Below are positions 21,335 to 29,321 of a stretch of 32,557 nt of DNA, one piece after another. The notes under the pieces were generated by a model. The model was not told where the DNA came from and searched no databases. It saw only the letters and a program-made list of their open reading frames with translations. Position 1 is the stretch's first letter; each line of letters begins with the position of its first letter. The stretch lies in contig CAZKDJ010000024.1 in NCBI GenBank assembly GCA_964551295.1, forward strand, positions 1 through 32,557. Direction: 5' to 3'. Position numbers and translations under genes: made by a program. Origin of the DNA: JAFGED01 sp964551295 (GTDB taxonomy: Bacteria > Chloroflexota > Anaerolineae > B4-G1).

Positions 21335-23020
21335 CTATCTCAAACTCAACGCCCGGTAAGGCGAGCCGGGCCAGTTTTCCAGCGTCACCGGCGTGTCGTC
21401 GAACCAGGTGGTGTAGACGGTGGCCAACTGGTTATCCGCCTTTAACGCCAGCAGCGTCATGTTGACCAGATCGCGGAAGGCGGAATCCCCCGGCGCTACT
21501 CCCAGCGCCAGCGGGACGTGGGTCAGATGCAGCGGCAGCACGCCGATGCCCTCGACGGTGTAGGATGGCCCCAGCAGATCGGCGCGGTCGTCGGCGATGG
21601 CGATCACGCGGCCCTCTTGCAGCGCCGCGATGGCTGCGTCGAGGGACGGCTGCGGCAGCGTCGTTACCGAGATGCCCGCGTCGCGCGCGGCGGCCATCAG
21701 CACCTCGTCGCTTCCGCTTCCCTCGACGACGGCGATCTGTTGCCTGTCCAGGCTCGCTAGGTCGGTGATCACTGTCCCGGCCCGCACCATCAACCCCTCG
21801 CCCGCATTGTACGTCGTCAGGCTAAAGTCGATCTCCATCTCGGCGGCGCGGGTATGCGTCAGACCGCCGATCAGCAGGTTGGCCTTGCCATCGCGCAGCA
21901 TCTGCCGGCCCTCTTCTTCGGATGACGCGCGGATGAAATCGACCGCCGTCGCGTCGCCCACCCAGCGGGCGGCCATCTGGCGCACCAGGCTGGCCTCGTA
22001 TCCGGCTGGCGCGCCGGAGGCGTCAAAGTAGGCGAAGGGTGCGTGGTCGACCACGGCGGCGATCACGCGGCCCCGCTCCTGGACGGCGGCGACGTTATCG
22101 AGGACGTTGGCGGTGTAGGGCGCCTCTGCCAGCACGGGTGTTTCCTTCCCTGGCCAGCTCTCGACGACGGGCGGGTACTCCGGCCCGAACCGGCTGCTGT
22201 ACAGGTCGGCATACGTGCCGTCGGCGACCATGTCTTGGAAGGTCAGGTTGACCAGGTTGGCGAAGAACGGGTCGTTCTCCGGATAGGCGAACGCCATTGG
22301 GGTGGTCGTATATTGCCCCACGATGGCCGAGTCGGGGAACAGGTGCCGGCCCATGAACAGCTTGAACCGCAGGTCGGCTACCGCGTCCACGTCTCCCCGA
22401 CTCAATGCGTCCACGGCTTCGTCAAAGCGGTCATACGCCCGGATCGTCGGCGTATACTCGACGGTCGCCCACAGCACATTCTCGGCGCCCGACCAGGCCT
22501 CGACCCCTATCGGTCGTCCAGCTAGGCTCACTGGGTTGTTTAGGACCTCTGCATCGACGGCGCGCACCAAGAGTGCCTGGCCGTCGATAAAGTAGGGTAG
22601 AGAAAAGTCCGCGCCGCCTTCCTGGTCCTGCGTGTGGGTGAGAGCCGTGACGACGACATCCACGTCCCCGGCCTGTAGGTGTTCGACGGCGGTGTCGGTG
22701 CGCACCTGGCGAAATTGAACTGCCTCAGGGTCTCCCAGCCAGCGGCGGGCGAGCTCGTGCCCCATGTCGACGCCGAAACCGGCCACTTCTCCCACGTCGG
22801 TCACGTAGCCGAACGGGGGCAGGTCGTAGCGGATGCCGACGACGAGATAGCCGCGCGCCCGGATGCGCGCGCCGGTGGTGAGGTTTTCCTCCAGCGGGGG
22901 CGCCGTCGGCGGGGGCGGCGTGTCGGTGGGTATGAATGGCACGGTGGCCTCTGGGGGTTCTCCGTTGGTGCATGAGGCCAGCAAGAGGGCGATGATTAGA
23001 AGCCAGACGATACGTCTCAT
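21335..23020 (-). CDS. Lipoprotein with two tandem family-3 solute-binding domains
   Basis: The N-terminus is a lipoprotein signal (IVWLLIIALLLASC). The 561-residue length is about twice a normal family-3 (amino-acid type) binding protein. Domain 1 begins near RIRARGYLVVGIRYDLPPFG and contains LQAGDVDVVVTALTHTQDQ; domain 2 begins near VQERGRVIAAVVDHAPFAYF and contains LRDGKANLLIGGLTHTRAAE. The parallel segments show an internal duplication. Both keep the start-of-fold glycine/proline pattern and the ALTHT/GLTHT hinge region. No permease or ATPase gene accompanies it, so a sensory or scavenging role is as likely as ABC import. Its ATG overlaps the nadD stop (ATGA). Confidence 0.87.
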   Translation of the reverse strand: MRRIVWLLIIALLLASCTNGEPPEATVPFIPTDTPPPPTAPPLEENLTTGARIRARGYLVVGIRYDLPPFGYVTDVGEVAGFGVDMGHELARRWLGDPEAVQFRQVRTDTAVEHLQAGDVDVVVTALTHTQDQEGGADFSLPYFIDGQALLVRAVDAEVLNNPVSLAGRPIGVEAWSGAENVLWATVEYTPTIRAYDRFDEAVDALSRGDVDAVADLRFKLFMGRHLFPDSAIVGQYTTTPMAFAYPENDPFFANLVNLTFQDMVADGTYADLYSSRFGPEYPPVVESWPGKETPVLAEAPYTANVLDNVAAVQERGRVIAAVVDHAPFAYFDASGAPAGYEASLVRQMAARWVGDATAVDFIRASSEEEGRQMLRDGKANLLIGGLTHTRAAEMEIDFSLTTYNAGEGLMVRAGTVITDLASLDRQQIAVVEGSGSDEVLMAAARDAGISVTTLPQPSLDAAIAALQEGRVIAIADDRADLLGPSYTVEGIGVLPLHLTHVPLALGVAPGDSAFRDLVNMTLLALKADNQLATVYTTWFDDTPVTLENWPGSPYRALSLR

Positions 23021-23655
23021 TCAGAATCTCCTGTGTACAAGCGATTTTTGTGGATGTACGCTTCCACTGCCGGTGGTACCAGGTAGCGCAACGGTAGTCC
23101 ACAGCGCACGCGCCGCCGCAGATTAGTGGCAGAGATGTCGAGGCGGGGCGTGTCCAGCCAGACCAGCCGGTCGCGGATTTCGGGCACGGTTTGCTCCAGC
23201 TCGCTCAGATCCACTTCCCAGCCGGGGCGTGGCATGACGGCCAATCGAGCCTGCTGCACGATGCTGGCCGGGTCGTGCCAGGCGGCGAGTTGCGCCAGGC
23301 TGTCGCCGCCGATCACAAAGAGCAACTCGGCTCCTGGATATGCTTCTCGCAGCAGCGCCAGTGTGTCGGTGGTATAGTGCGGGCCGGGTCTGTCCAGGTC
23401 CACGCGGGAAAGGAAGAAATTGGGGTTGTCGGCGATGGCCGCCTCCACCATCGCCGCGCGGTGGTGGGCCGCTGTGATGTCCCGATCGCGCTTGAGGGGC
23501 TGCTGTCCCGCCGGGACGAGGAGCACGCGGTCGATCCGCAACTGCACGCGGGCGTTCTCGGCCAGCACCAGGTGTCCGTAGTGCGGCGGGTCGAAGGTCC
23601 CGCCCAGGATGCCCAGGGATCGGGGATTGGAGATTGGAGATTGGGGGTTTGTCAT
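23017..23655 (-). CDS. nadD: Nicotinate-nucleotide adenylyltransferase
   Basis: This enzyme joins nicotinate mononucleotide and ATP to give deamido-NAD in NAD synthesis. The nucleotidyltransferase signature is LGILGGTFDPPHYGHLVLAE; VLLVPAGQQPLK, FVIGGDSLAQLAAWHD and the closing TPRLDISATNLRRRV (ISSTxIR-type motif) are all present. The ATG at 23655 overlaps the obgE stop as ATGA and gives 212 residues, the usual size; the longer open frame upstream shadows obgE. The first 13 residues (MTNPQSPISNPRS) are translated from a GATTGGAGATT intergenic-type repeat and form a non-conserved extension. Confidence 0.95.
   Translation of the reverse strand: MTNPQSPISNPRSLGILGGTFDPPHYGHLVLAENARVQLRIDRVLLVPAGQQPLKRDRDITAAHHRAAMVEAAIADNPNFFLSRVDLDRPGPHYTTDTLALLREAYPGAELLFVIGGDSLAQLAAWHDPASIVQQARLAVMPRPGWEVDLSELEQTVPEIRDRLVWLDTPRLDISATNLRRRVRCGLPLRYLVPPAVEAYIHKNRLYTGDSE
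23622..23647. repeat. GATTGGAGATT-type repeat, coding copy in nadD
   Basis: GGGGATTGGAGATTGG continues as AGATTGGGGG. The same unit recurs non-coding at 24951-25000 and at the osmC end (32333-32370). Confidence 0.65.
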
Positions 23656-24914
23656 TCTTCCCATACGAGTTCTTGGTCGCTGATGTGGACCGTGTCGCCA
23701 GACTCTACGCCGGCCTCCTCCAGCGCCTCGGTGATGCCCAGGCGATCCAACGTGCGTTGAAAACGATGCACCGCCTCGTCCAGATTCCATACTGTCATCG
23801 TCGCGATTCGTTCTATGCGTATGCCGTGCACGCGCCACTCGTCCTCCGCCTCCCGTTCGATGGTGAACGCATCCTCGTTTTCTCCCGGGCGGAAGACGGG
23901 CAATTCTCGTGCAACGGGCTCCTCCGGTAGCTCGGCCAGCACCTGTGCTGCGCGGTAGAGCAGTTCTCGCGTGCCCTCGCGCGCCAGCGCGGAGATGGCC
24001 ATCGGCTCGATCTCCTGTGATTTGAGTGCCTTTTCGATCTGTGGCCAACGCTCGCGCACCTGGGGCTCGTCCAGCTTGTTGAGCACGACCAGTTGAGGTT
24101 TTTCCGCCAGGCCGTGGCCGAACGCCTCCAGTTCGCCGTTGATGGCGGCAAAATCTGCCAGGGGATCGGTGGACAGGCCATTGAGGAGGTGGATCAGCAC
24201 GCGGGTGCGCTCGATGTGGCGCAGGAACTCGTGGCCCAGGCCCTTGCCCTCGGACGCGCCCTCGATCAGGCCGGGGATGTCGGCCAGGACAAAGTCGGTT
24301 TCGTTATCCAGCACGACGACGCCGAGGTTGGGTTGCAGGGTGGTAAACGGATAAGGGGCGATCTTGGGACGGGCGGCAGTCACCGCTGCCAGCAGCGTCG
24401 ACTTGCCCGCGTTGGGCACACCCACCAGGCCCACGTCGGCCAGCAGTTTCAGCTCCAGCCGTAGGTTGCGCTCCTCACCAGGCTGGCCATGCTCGGCGAC
24501 GCGCGGGGCTTGGTTGGTGGAGGTGGCAAAGCGGGCGTTCCCCCGCCCGCCGCGCCCTCCTCGGGCCACGATCAATTCCTGCTCGGGCTCGGTCAGGTCG
24601 CCCAGCAGGTCGCCGCTGTCGGCGTCGTAGACGACGGTGCCAGGAGGGACGGGAACGCGTACATCTGCTCCGGCTGCGCCGTGCTGATTCTTGCCCCGGC
24701 CGTGCTGGCCGTTCTTGGCCTTGAAATGGCGCCGCCTGCTGAAGCGGTAGAGTGTGTTGAGGTGGGTGTCCACGGCGAGCAGAACGTCGCCGCCCTTGCC
24801 GCCGTCGCCGCCGGCCGGCCCGCCAAAGGGGACGTACTTCTCGCGTCGGAAGGCGACGCAGCCGTCGCCCCCATCCCCGGCTTTGACATAGATATCGACC
24901 TCGTCGTAAAACAT
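23652..24914 (-). CDS. obgE: Obg-family GTPase
   Basis: This is an essential ribosome-associated GTPase of 420 residues. The glycine-rich Obg fold starts at once (VKAGDGGDGCVAFRREKYVP, GGPAGGDGGKGGDV). The G domain has VGLVGVPNAGKSTLLAAVT (G1), FTTLQPNLG (G2), LADIPGLIEGAS (G3) and VVLNKLDEP (G4). The C-terminal OCT domain is present (WRVHGIRIERIATMTVWNLD). It is first of a three-gene minus-strand set, obgE-nadD-solute-binding lipoprotein, with 4-base overlaps at both joints. Confidence 0.97.
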   Translation of the reverse strand: MFYDEVDIYVKAGDGGDGCVAFRREKYVPFGGPAGGDGGKGGDVLLAVDTHLNTLYRFSRRRHFKAKNGQHGRGKNQHGAAGADVRVPVPPGTVVYDADSGDLLGDLTEPEQELIVARGGRGGRGNARFATSTNQAPRVAEHGQPGEERNLRLELKLLADVGLVGVPNAGKSTLLAAVTAARPKIAPYPFTTLQPNLGVVVLDNETDFVLADIPGLIEGASEGKGLGHEFLRHIERTRVLIHLLNGLSTDPLADFAAINGELEAFGHGLAEKPQLVVLNKLDEPQVRERWPQIEKALKSQEIEPMAISALAREGTRELLYRAAQVLAELPEEPVARELPVFRPGENEDAFTIEREAEDEWRVHGIRIERIATMTVWNLDEAVHRFQRTLDRLGITEALEEAGVESGDTVHISDQELVWEE

Positions 24915-24950
24915 TGCCGCAAGGATACCCTAAACGTGGCGGATGTCAAG

Positions 24951-25000
24951 GGAGTTGGAGATTTGGAGATTGGTGGATTAGAGATTGGGAGATTCGTATT
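24951..25000. repeat. GATTGGAGATT-type repeat cluster upstream of obgE and the response regulator
   Basis: Degenerate copies of GGAGATT(T)GG lie between the divergent obgE and response-regulator genes (GGAGTTGGAGATTTGGAGAT, then TAGAGATTGGGAGATT). They are probably mobile or slippage-derived; no coding capacity is seen. Confidence 0.55.
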
Positions 25001-25045
25001 TCAATTTCTCAGTCTTTGATCGCTAAATTTGAAATCTCGTGCAAT

Positions 25046-25074
25046 TTGATTTGCCGGGTGATCTGTGCTAAACT
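25046..25074 (+). promoter_or_regulatory. Promoter of the response-regulator gene
   Basis: TTGATT (25046-25051), a 17-base spacer and TAAACT (25069-25074). The leader of about 55 bases ends with GGGAAGGGAGC before the ATG at 25138. Confidence 0.5.
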
Positions 25075-25137
25075 GAACCCACGTTGGCGGCGATTTCCAC
25101 TGTGGGAGGGTTCTTACACACCGGGAAGGGAGCAGCC

Positions 25138-25572
25138 ATGGTCGTGCAAGCCAAGATACTGGTCGTGGACGACGACGCACTCGTCTGTAGCTACCTGGAG
25201 CAAGTGCTGACGCACGAAGGGCATTGGGTCTTGGCCGTGGAGAGCGGTGAGGCTGCACTGGCGTGTATTGCCGCTCAGGAGTTTGATCTGGCGCTGATCG
25301 ATTTAAAGATGGACGGCGTCGGAGGGATGGAGGTTCTGACGGCGATGCGCCAGCAGTGGCCGGATACGATCGTTATCTTGCTCACCGGCCACCCTACTCT
25401 GGAAACTGTATTCGAGGCATTGAAGCAAGGCGCCTACGATTATATGTTCAAGCCCTGCCGCATACCCGAGTTGCGCGAGAGTGTGGGCAAGGGACTGGCC
25501 CAGCGCCGGCAGTTGCTACAGCAACGTGAGCCTTCTGCAGAAAGGCCAAGTCCGTCGGCCCAGGGCGAGTAG
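25138..25572 (+). CDS. Single-domain response regulator (CheY-like receiver)
   Basis: The 144-residue protein is one receiver domain with no output domain. The acidic pocket is VVDDDALVCSYL (D11-D13), the phospho-accepting aspartate is D55 in LALIDLKMDG, the conserved threonine is in LLTGHP and the lysine in MFKPC. A polar 20-residue tail follows. The start is fixed by GGGAAGGGAGC. No kinase is adjacent. It lies 77 bases before the oxoacid:ferredoxin oxidoreductase genes and may be cotranscribed with them. Confidence 0.92.
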   Translation: MVVQAKILVVDDDALVCSYLEQVLTHEGHWVLAVESGEAALACIAAQEFDLALIDLKMDGVGGMEVLTAMRQQWPDTIVILLTGHPTLETVFEALKQGAYDYMFKPCRIPELRESVGKGLAQRRQLLQQREPSAERPSPSAQGE

Positions 25573-25649
25573 CTTGGCCAAGTCACTTTTCCCGCCGTTT
25601 GTCTGTTTGTTTTTGCGCGCTACGTCATCTGAACTGAGGAAAGCTGTCG

Positions 25650-26765
25650 TTGCCCGAGAATGAGCCTCACTTGGTACTGATCGACGGTTCTCGTCTCATC
25701 GTCGAAGCTTGCGCGCAGGCCGGGGCCGACGTCTACGTCGGCTACCCCATCACCCCGGCCAGCTTGATCTACACCTATGCCAGCTGCCGGTTTCCCTCGC
25801 TGCTGCCTGCCCCAGACGAGATCACCGTCGTGCACTGGATGGCGGGCCTGTCGGCCGCAGGACGTCTTCCGGTCACGGCCACTTCCTTCCCCGGCCTGGC
25901 CCTGATGGTGGAGGGGATCAACATGGCGGTTATGATGGAGCTGCCGATGCTGATCGTGCTGGCGATGCGCCTGGGCCCCTCCACCGGCGCCGCCACGTGT
26001 GGCGGGCAGGGGGAGTTGCTGCTCCTGAGAGGGCTCATCTCCGGCGGCTACACGCTGCCTGTGTTCTGCATCGCCGATGCGGGCGATTGCTGGCAGCTGC
26101 CGCCGTTGGCGCTCCAGGCTGCGGTCGATTTGCGCAGCCCGGTCGTCCTGCTGACTTCGAAGGAGATGGTGATGACCCAGCGCAGCTTTGACCTGGATCG
26201 CTTGGCGCAGATTGCGCCGGTGAAACGGACTTTTTACGACAGCCCGGCTCCCTACCGCTCCTACGATCCCGGTGATGGGCTCGTGCCGCCGTTTCTGCCC
26301 GTCGGCAGCGGCGAGCACCAGGTACGGCTGACCGCCTCGACCCACGACGAATGCGGTATCCTGCGCCCCGTCTCCGATGCGGTGCTGGCAAACACGCGCC
26401 GCCTGCAGACAAAGATCGAGGCGGGGACGCCCGTGCTCTATGAACTGGACGAGCAGACGGACGCAGAGACGCTGGTGGTGACGTATGGCATTACCGCGGG
26501 GGCGGCGCGTGAGGCGGTGACAGCCCTGCGGGGGCTGGGAGAGGCAGTCTCTCTGCTGGTGGCGCGGACGCTCCTGCCCATTCCCGACGTCTATTGCGAG
26601 ATCCTCGATCGCTATTCTCGCGTCGTCGTGGCGGAGGAGAATCTGGAGGGGCAGTTGGCCCATTTGCTCTACGGTCACCGGCGGCCGCCGGGCGTGTGCC
26701 GGGTGGGCGGGATCGGGCGTATGGTGCGGCCGGAGCAGATCGTCCGGGAGGTGCGGGGCGCGTGA
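25650..26765 (+). CDS. 2-oxoacid:ferredoxin oxidoreductase, alpha subunit
   Basis: The protein has 371 residues. Translation probably starts at TTG 25650, with GAGGAAAG six bases upstream; the next ATG would remove the conserved domain start. The N-terminal domain has the signature DVYVGYPITPASLIYTYAS, VHWMAGLSAAGRLPVTATSF and GPSTGAATCGGQGELLLL. The second domain (ETLVVTYGITAGAAREAVTA, followed by VVVAEENLEGQLAHLLYGHR) matches the PorA/KorA core. The complex oxidatively decarboxylates a 2-oxoacid to an acyl-CoA, reducing ferredoxin. Substrate is not set by sequence; the acyl-CoA dehydrogenase and aminotransferase downstream point to amino-acid-derived oxoacids. The next gene starts in the stop (GTGA). 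Confidence 0.87.
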   Translation: MPENEPHLVLIDGSRLIVEACAQAGADVYVGYPITPASLIYTYASCRFPSLLPAPDEITVVHWMAGLSAAGRLPVTATSFPGLALMVEGINMAVMMELPMLIVLAMRLGPSTGAATCGGQGELLLLRGLISGGYTLPVFCIADAGDCWQLPPLALQAAVDLRSPVVLLTSKEMVMTQRSFDLDRLAQIAPVKRTFYDSPAPYRSYDPGDGLVPPFLPVGSGEHQVRLTASTHDECGILRPVSDAVLANTRRLQTKIEAGTPVLYELDEQTDAETLVVTYGITAGAAREAVTALRGLGEAVSLLVARTLLPIPDVYCEILDRYSRVVVAEENLEGQLAHLLYGHRRPPGVCRVGGIGRMVRPEQIVREVRGA

Positions 26766-28018
26766 GCGATTTCCTGGTGAGCGCCAGTTTCCCGTATTGC
26801 AAGGGGTGCGGCCACCGCTTGACCGCGTGCAGCGTCGTCAAGGCGCTGGAGGCGGCCGGCGCGCGCCCGCTGGACGTGGTGCTGGTCACCGATATCGGCT
26901 GCCAGGGCATCGTGGATCGCAACTTTGCCACCCACACCGTCCACGGTCTGCACGGCCGGTCGACGGCGCTGGGAGCCGGAATCGCGATGGAGGTGGCGCC
27001 GGGCAAGCGGGTGATCGTCTTTATCGGTGACGGCGGGGCGACCATCGGTTTGCAGCATCTGCTGGAGATGGCCCGGCTCAACGTAGACATGACCGTGGTG
27101 GTGCACAACAACTTTGTCTACGGGATGACGGGCGGGCAGCCCAGCGGGCTGACGCCGACGGGCTATCGCACGGTGATCACGCCGGAGGGCAACCCGCTGC
27201 CCCAGCACGACCTGTGCCGCATGGTGCACGACGCTGGCGCATCCTACGTCCGCCGGGTGATCGGCCAGGGCGATTTTTCCGACGTGATCGGAGAAGCGCT
27301 GGAGGTGGAAGGGTTTGCTTTGGTAGAAGTGCTGGAGCTGTGTCCTGGCCACGGGGCCAAGCGCAATCGCGGCCTGCGGTTGCGGGATCTGGCCCAGCGG
27401 ACCAGTTGCGAGCCGCGGGTCTGGATCGGGGAGCCGCGGGCCCCTTTTCGCCTGGAGCGCCGCAAAGGGCGGCCTTCTCTCTTTGATGAGCTGCCGAGTG
27501 TGGATGTCCGCTTTGCGTCCTCATTGGAGGGGCGTATGGCCCTGCTGGTGAGCGGCTCGGCGGGCGAGGGCGTGCAGCGGGCGGCCGAGTTCCTGGCCCA
27601 GGCGGCCATCGCCTGCGGCCTGCACGTGACCAAGAAAGGCAGCTTCCCGGTCACCGTGGGGGTGGGGTTCTCGGACGTCGATCTGATCCTCTCACGCGAG
27701 CCCATCGACTACCACGGCGTCTCTCAGCCCGATGCGGTGATCGTGGCCTCGGCCGATGGCCTGCGCCACAATATCGAACGCATCCGGGCGATGGACGGCG
27801 GGACGGTGTGGATCGATGCTGGGCTGGAAGTGCCGCAGACCGGCGCGCAGTTACGGGCGGTGGATTTACGCGGGCGAGCCGGGCCGCGCAGCGCCGCACT
27901 GTACGGCCTGATGGTTTTCGCCCGCGAGACGGGCGTCGTGCCGCCGGAGGCGCTGGCGCAGCTGGTGCGTGAGAGCGACATCGGGGATCGCGTGCCGGAA
28001 GAGGTGTTGAGCGGGTGA
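26762..28018 (+). CDS. 2-oxoacid:ferredoxin oxidoreductase, fused beta (TPP) and gamma domains
   Basis: GTG 26762 overlaps the alpha-subunit stop. The 418-residue protein starts with the beta domain: YCKGCGHRL and TDIGCQG supply iron-sulphur cysteines, VIVFIGDGGATIGLQHLLEM is the thiamine-diphosphate motif with a later HNNFVYGMTGGQ, and LELCPGH gives the last cysteine. From about residue 258 the gamma domain follows (MALLVSGSAGEGVQRAAEFL, VTKKGSFPVTVGVG, DAVIVASADGL). Gamma is usually free or fused to alpha; fusion behind beta is unusual. No separate ferredoxin-like delta subunit is present. The longer open frame upstream shadows the alpha gene. Confidence 0.85.
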   Translation: MSDFLVSASFPYCKGCGHRLTACSVVKALEAAGARPLDVVLVTDIGCQGIVDRNFATHTVHGLHGRSTALGAGIAMEVAPGKRVIVFIGDGGATIGLQHLLEMARLNVDMTVVVHNNFVYGMTGGQPSGLTPTGYRTVITPEGNPLPQHDLCRMVHDAGASYVRRVIGQGDFSDVIGEALEVEGFALVEVLELCPGHGAKRNRGLRLRDLAQRTSCEPRVWIGEPRAPFRLERRKGRPSLFDELPSVDVRFASSLEGRMALLVSGSAGEGVQRAAEFLAQAAIACGLHVTKKGSFPVTVGVGFSDVDLILSREPIDYHGVSQPDAVIVASADGLRHNIERIRAMDGGTVWIDAGLEVPQTGAQLRAVDLRGRAGPRSAALYGLMVFARETGVVPPEALAQLVRESDIGDRVPEEVLSG

Positions 28019-28030
28019 GCGAGTCGACGG

Positions 28031-28076
28031 ATCAGCGAGTCAGCGAAATAGACTGCTCATTCGCTGACTCGCTGAT
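28031..28076. repeat. Long perfect hairpin between the oxidoreductase and acyl-CoA dehydrogenase genes
   Basis: ATCAGCGAGTCAGCGAA (28031-28047) and TTCGCTGACTCGCTGAT (28060-28076): 17 paired bases with a 12-base loop. No T-run follows, so it is not a classic terminator; an RNA-stability element, attenuator or mobile palindrome is possible. Confidence 0.8.
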
Positions 28077-28106
28077 TCGCATCATCTTGGAGAGGAGCAA
28101 TGTGTT

Positions 28107-29318
28107 ATGGACTTTAACCTGACCGAAGAACACGAGATGGTCGTCCGCATGGTGCGGGACTTTGCCGAGAGGGAGGTCGCGCCGGTGATCAAGGATTACG
28201 ACCAGGAGCACAAGGTGCACCGGGACGCGATCCGGCGTATGGGGGAGCTGGGCATCCTGGGCATCTGCATCCCCGTGCGCTACGGCGGGCAGGGGATGGA
28301 TTACGTCAGCCTGGGGTTGGTGTGCGAGGAGCTGGAGCGGGTGGACACCTCGCTGCGCGTGGTGATGAGCGTCCATGTGGGGCTCAACAGCCTGGGGTTG
28401 CTCCAGTGGGCCACGAAGGAGCAAAAGCAGCGCTGGCTGGTGCCCCAGGCGCGCGGGGGGCGGATCGCCACCTACGCGCTGACCGAGCCGGGCGCAGGCT
28501 CCGACCCGGTCGCAATGGTCGCCACCGCCCGCCAGGAGGGGGATATTTACGTCCTGAACGGCGAAAAGATGTGGATCAGCCTGGCCGATGTGGCCGACCA
28601 GTTCCTCATCTTTGCTAAGACGGATCCGCGCGCCGAGCCGCGCTACAAGGGCATCTGCGCCTTTTTCGTCGAGCGGGAGATGGCGGGCGTGACCACGGGC
28701 GACATCTACGGCAAGCTGGGCGTGCGCGCTGGGTCCACCGGCTGGATCAGCCTGGCCGACGTGGAGGTGCCGGTCGAGAACCGGATTGGCGAGGAGGGGG
28801 AGGGGTTCAAGATCGCCATGAGCTGCCTGGATAACGGGCGTTTCACGGTGGCTTCCGGGGCGACGGGCCTCATCCGCGCCTGTCTGGAGGCGTCGGTCAA
28901 GTATGCCCGCGAGCGGCACACGTTCGGTAAAGAGATCGGAAAGCACCAGTTGATCCAGGAGATGATCGCCAAGATGGCGCGCGATTACGAGATGGCGCGG
29001 CTGTTGTGCCTGCGGGCGGGATGGATGAAAAACGAGGGGCGGCGCAATACGCGCGAGACCAGCATGGCCAAGTGGTTTGCCACCGAGTCCAGCTTCGCCG
29101 CTGCCTCCGACGCGGTGCAGCTCCACGGCGCTTACGGCTACTCGGACGAATACGACGTCGAGCGGTATTTGCGCAACGCCAAGGGGGCCTGCATCTACGA
29201 GGGCTCTAGCCAGATTCACACGCTGCTGCAGGCTGACTATGCGCTGGGCTACCGGGAGGATCGGCCTCTGCGGTGTGAGCTGCCGGCGTATGATGCGGAA
29301 ATGTGGCAGGAGGAGTGA
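28107..29318 (+). CDS. Acyl-CoA dehydrogenase
   Basis: The enzyme is a flavoprotein that forms the 2,3-double bond of acyl-CoA. It has 403 residues. The flavin-binding segment YALTEPGAGSDP, the substrate-side KMWISLADVADQFLIFAKT, the helix KYARERHTFGKEIGKHQLIQ and the ending LHGAYGYSDEYDVERYLRNA are diagnostic. E365 in IYEGSSQIHTLL is in the position of the catalytic base of short-chain and glutaryl-CoA dehydrogenases. GAGAGGAGC lies upstream of the ATG. With the oxoacid oxidoreductase before it and the aminotransferase after it (4-base spacing), the cluster fits degradation of an amino acid through its oxoacid and acyl-CoA; the particular amino acid is not determined. Confidence 0.95.
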   Translation: MDFNLTEEHEMVVRMVRDFAEREVAPVIKDYDQEHKVHRDAIRRMGELGILGICIPVRYGGQGMDYVSLGLVCEELERVDTSLRVVMSVHVGLNSLGLLQWATKEQKQRWLVPQARGGRIATYALTEPGAGSDPVAMVATARQEGDIYVLNGEKMWISLADVADQFLIFAKTDPRAEPRYKGICAFFVEREMAGVTTGDIYGKLGVRAGSTGWISLADVEVPVENRIGEEGEGFKIAMSCLDNGRFTVASGATGLIRACLEASVKYARERHTFGKEIGKHQLIQEMIAKMARDYEMARLLCLRAGWMKNEGRRNTRETSMAKWFATESSFAAASDAVQLHGAYGYSDEYDVERYLRNAKGACIYEGSSQIHTLLQADYALGYREDRPLRCELPAYDAEMWQEE

Positions 29319-29321
29319 GCA

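Noticed and set aside
23656..24048. N-terminal extension of NadD into the obgE region
   Set aside because: Arginine/glycine-rich shadow of obgE in another frame; the conserved protein starts at 23655.
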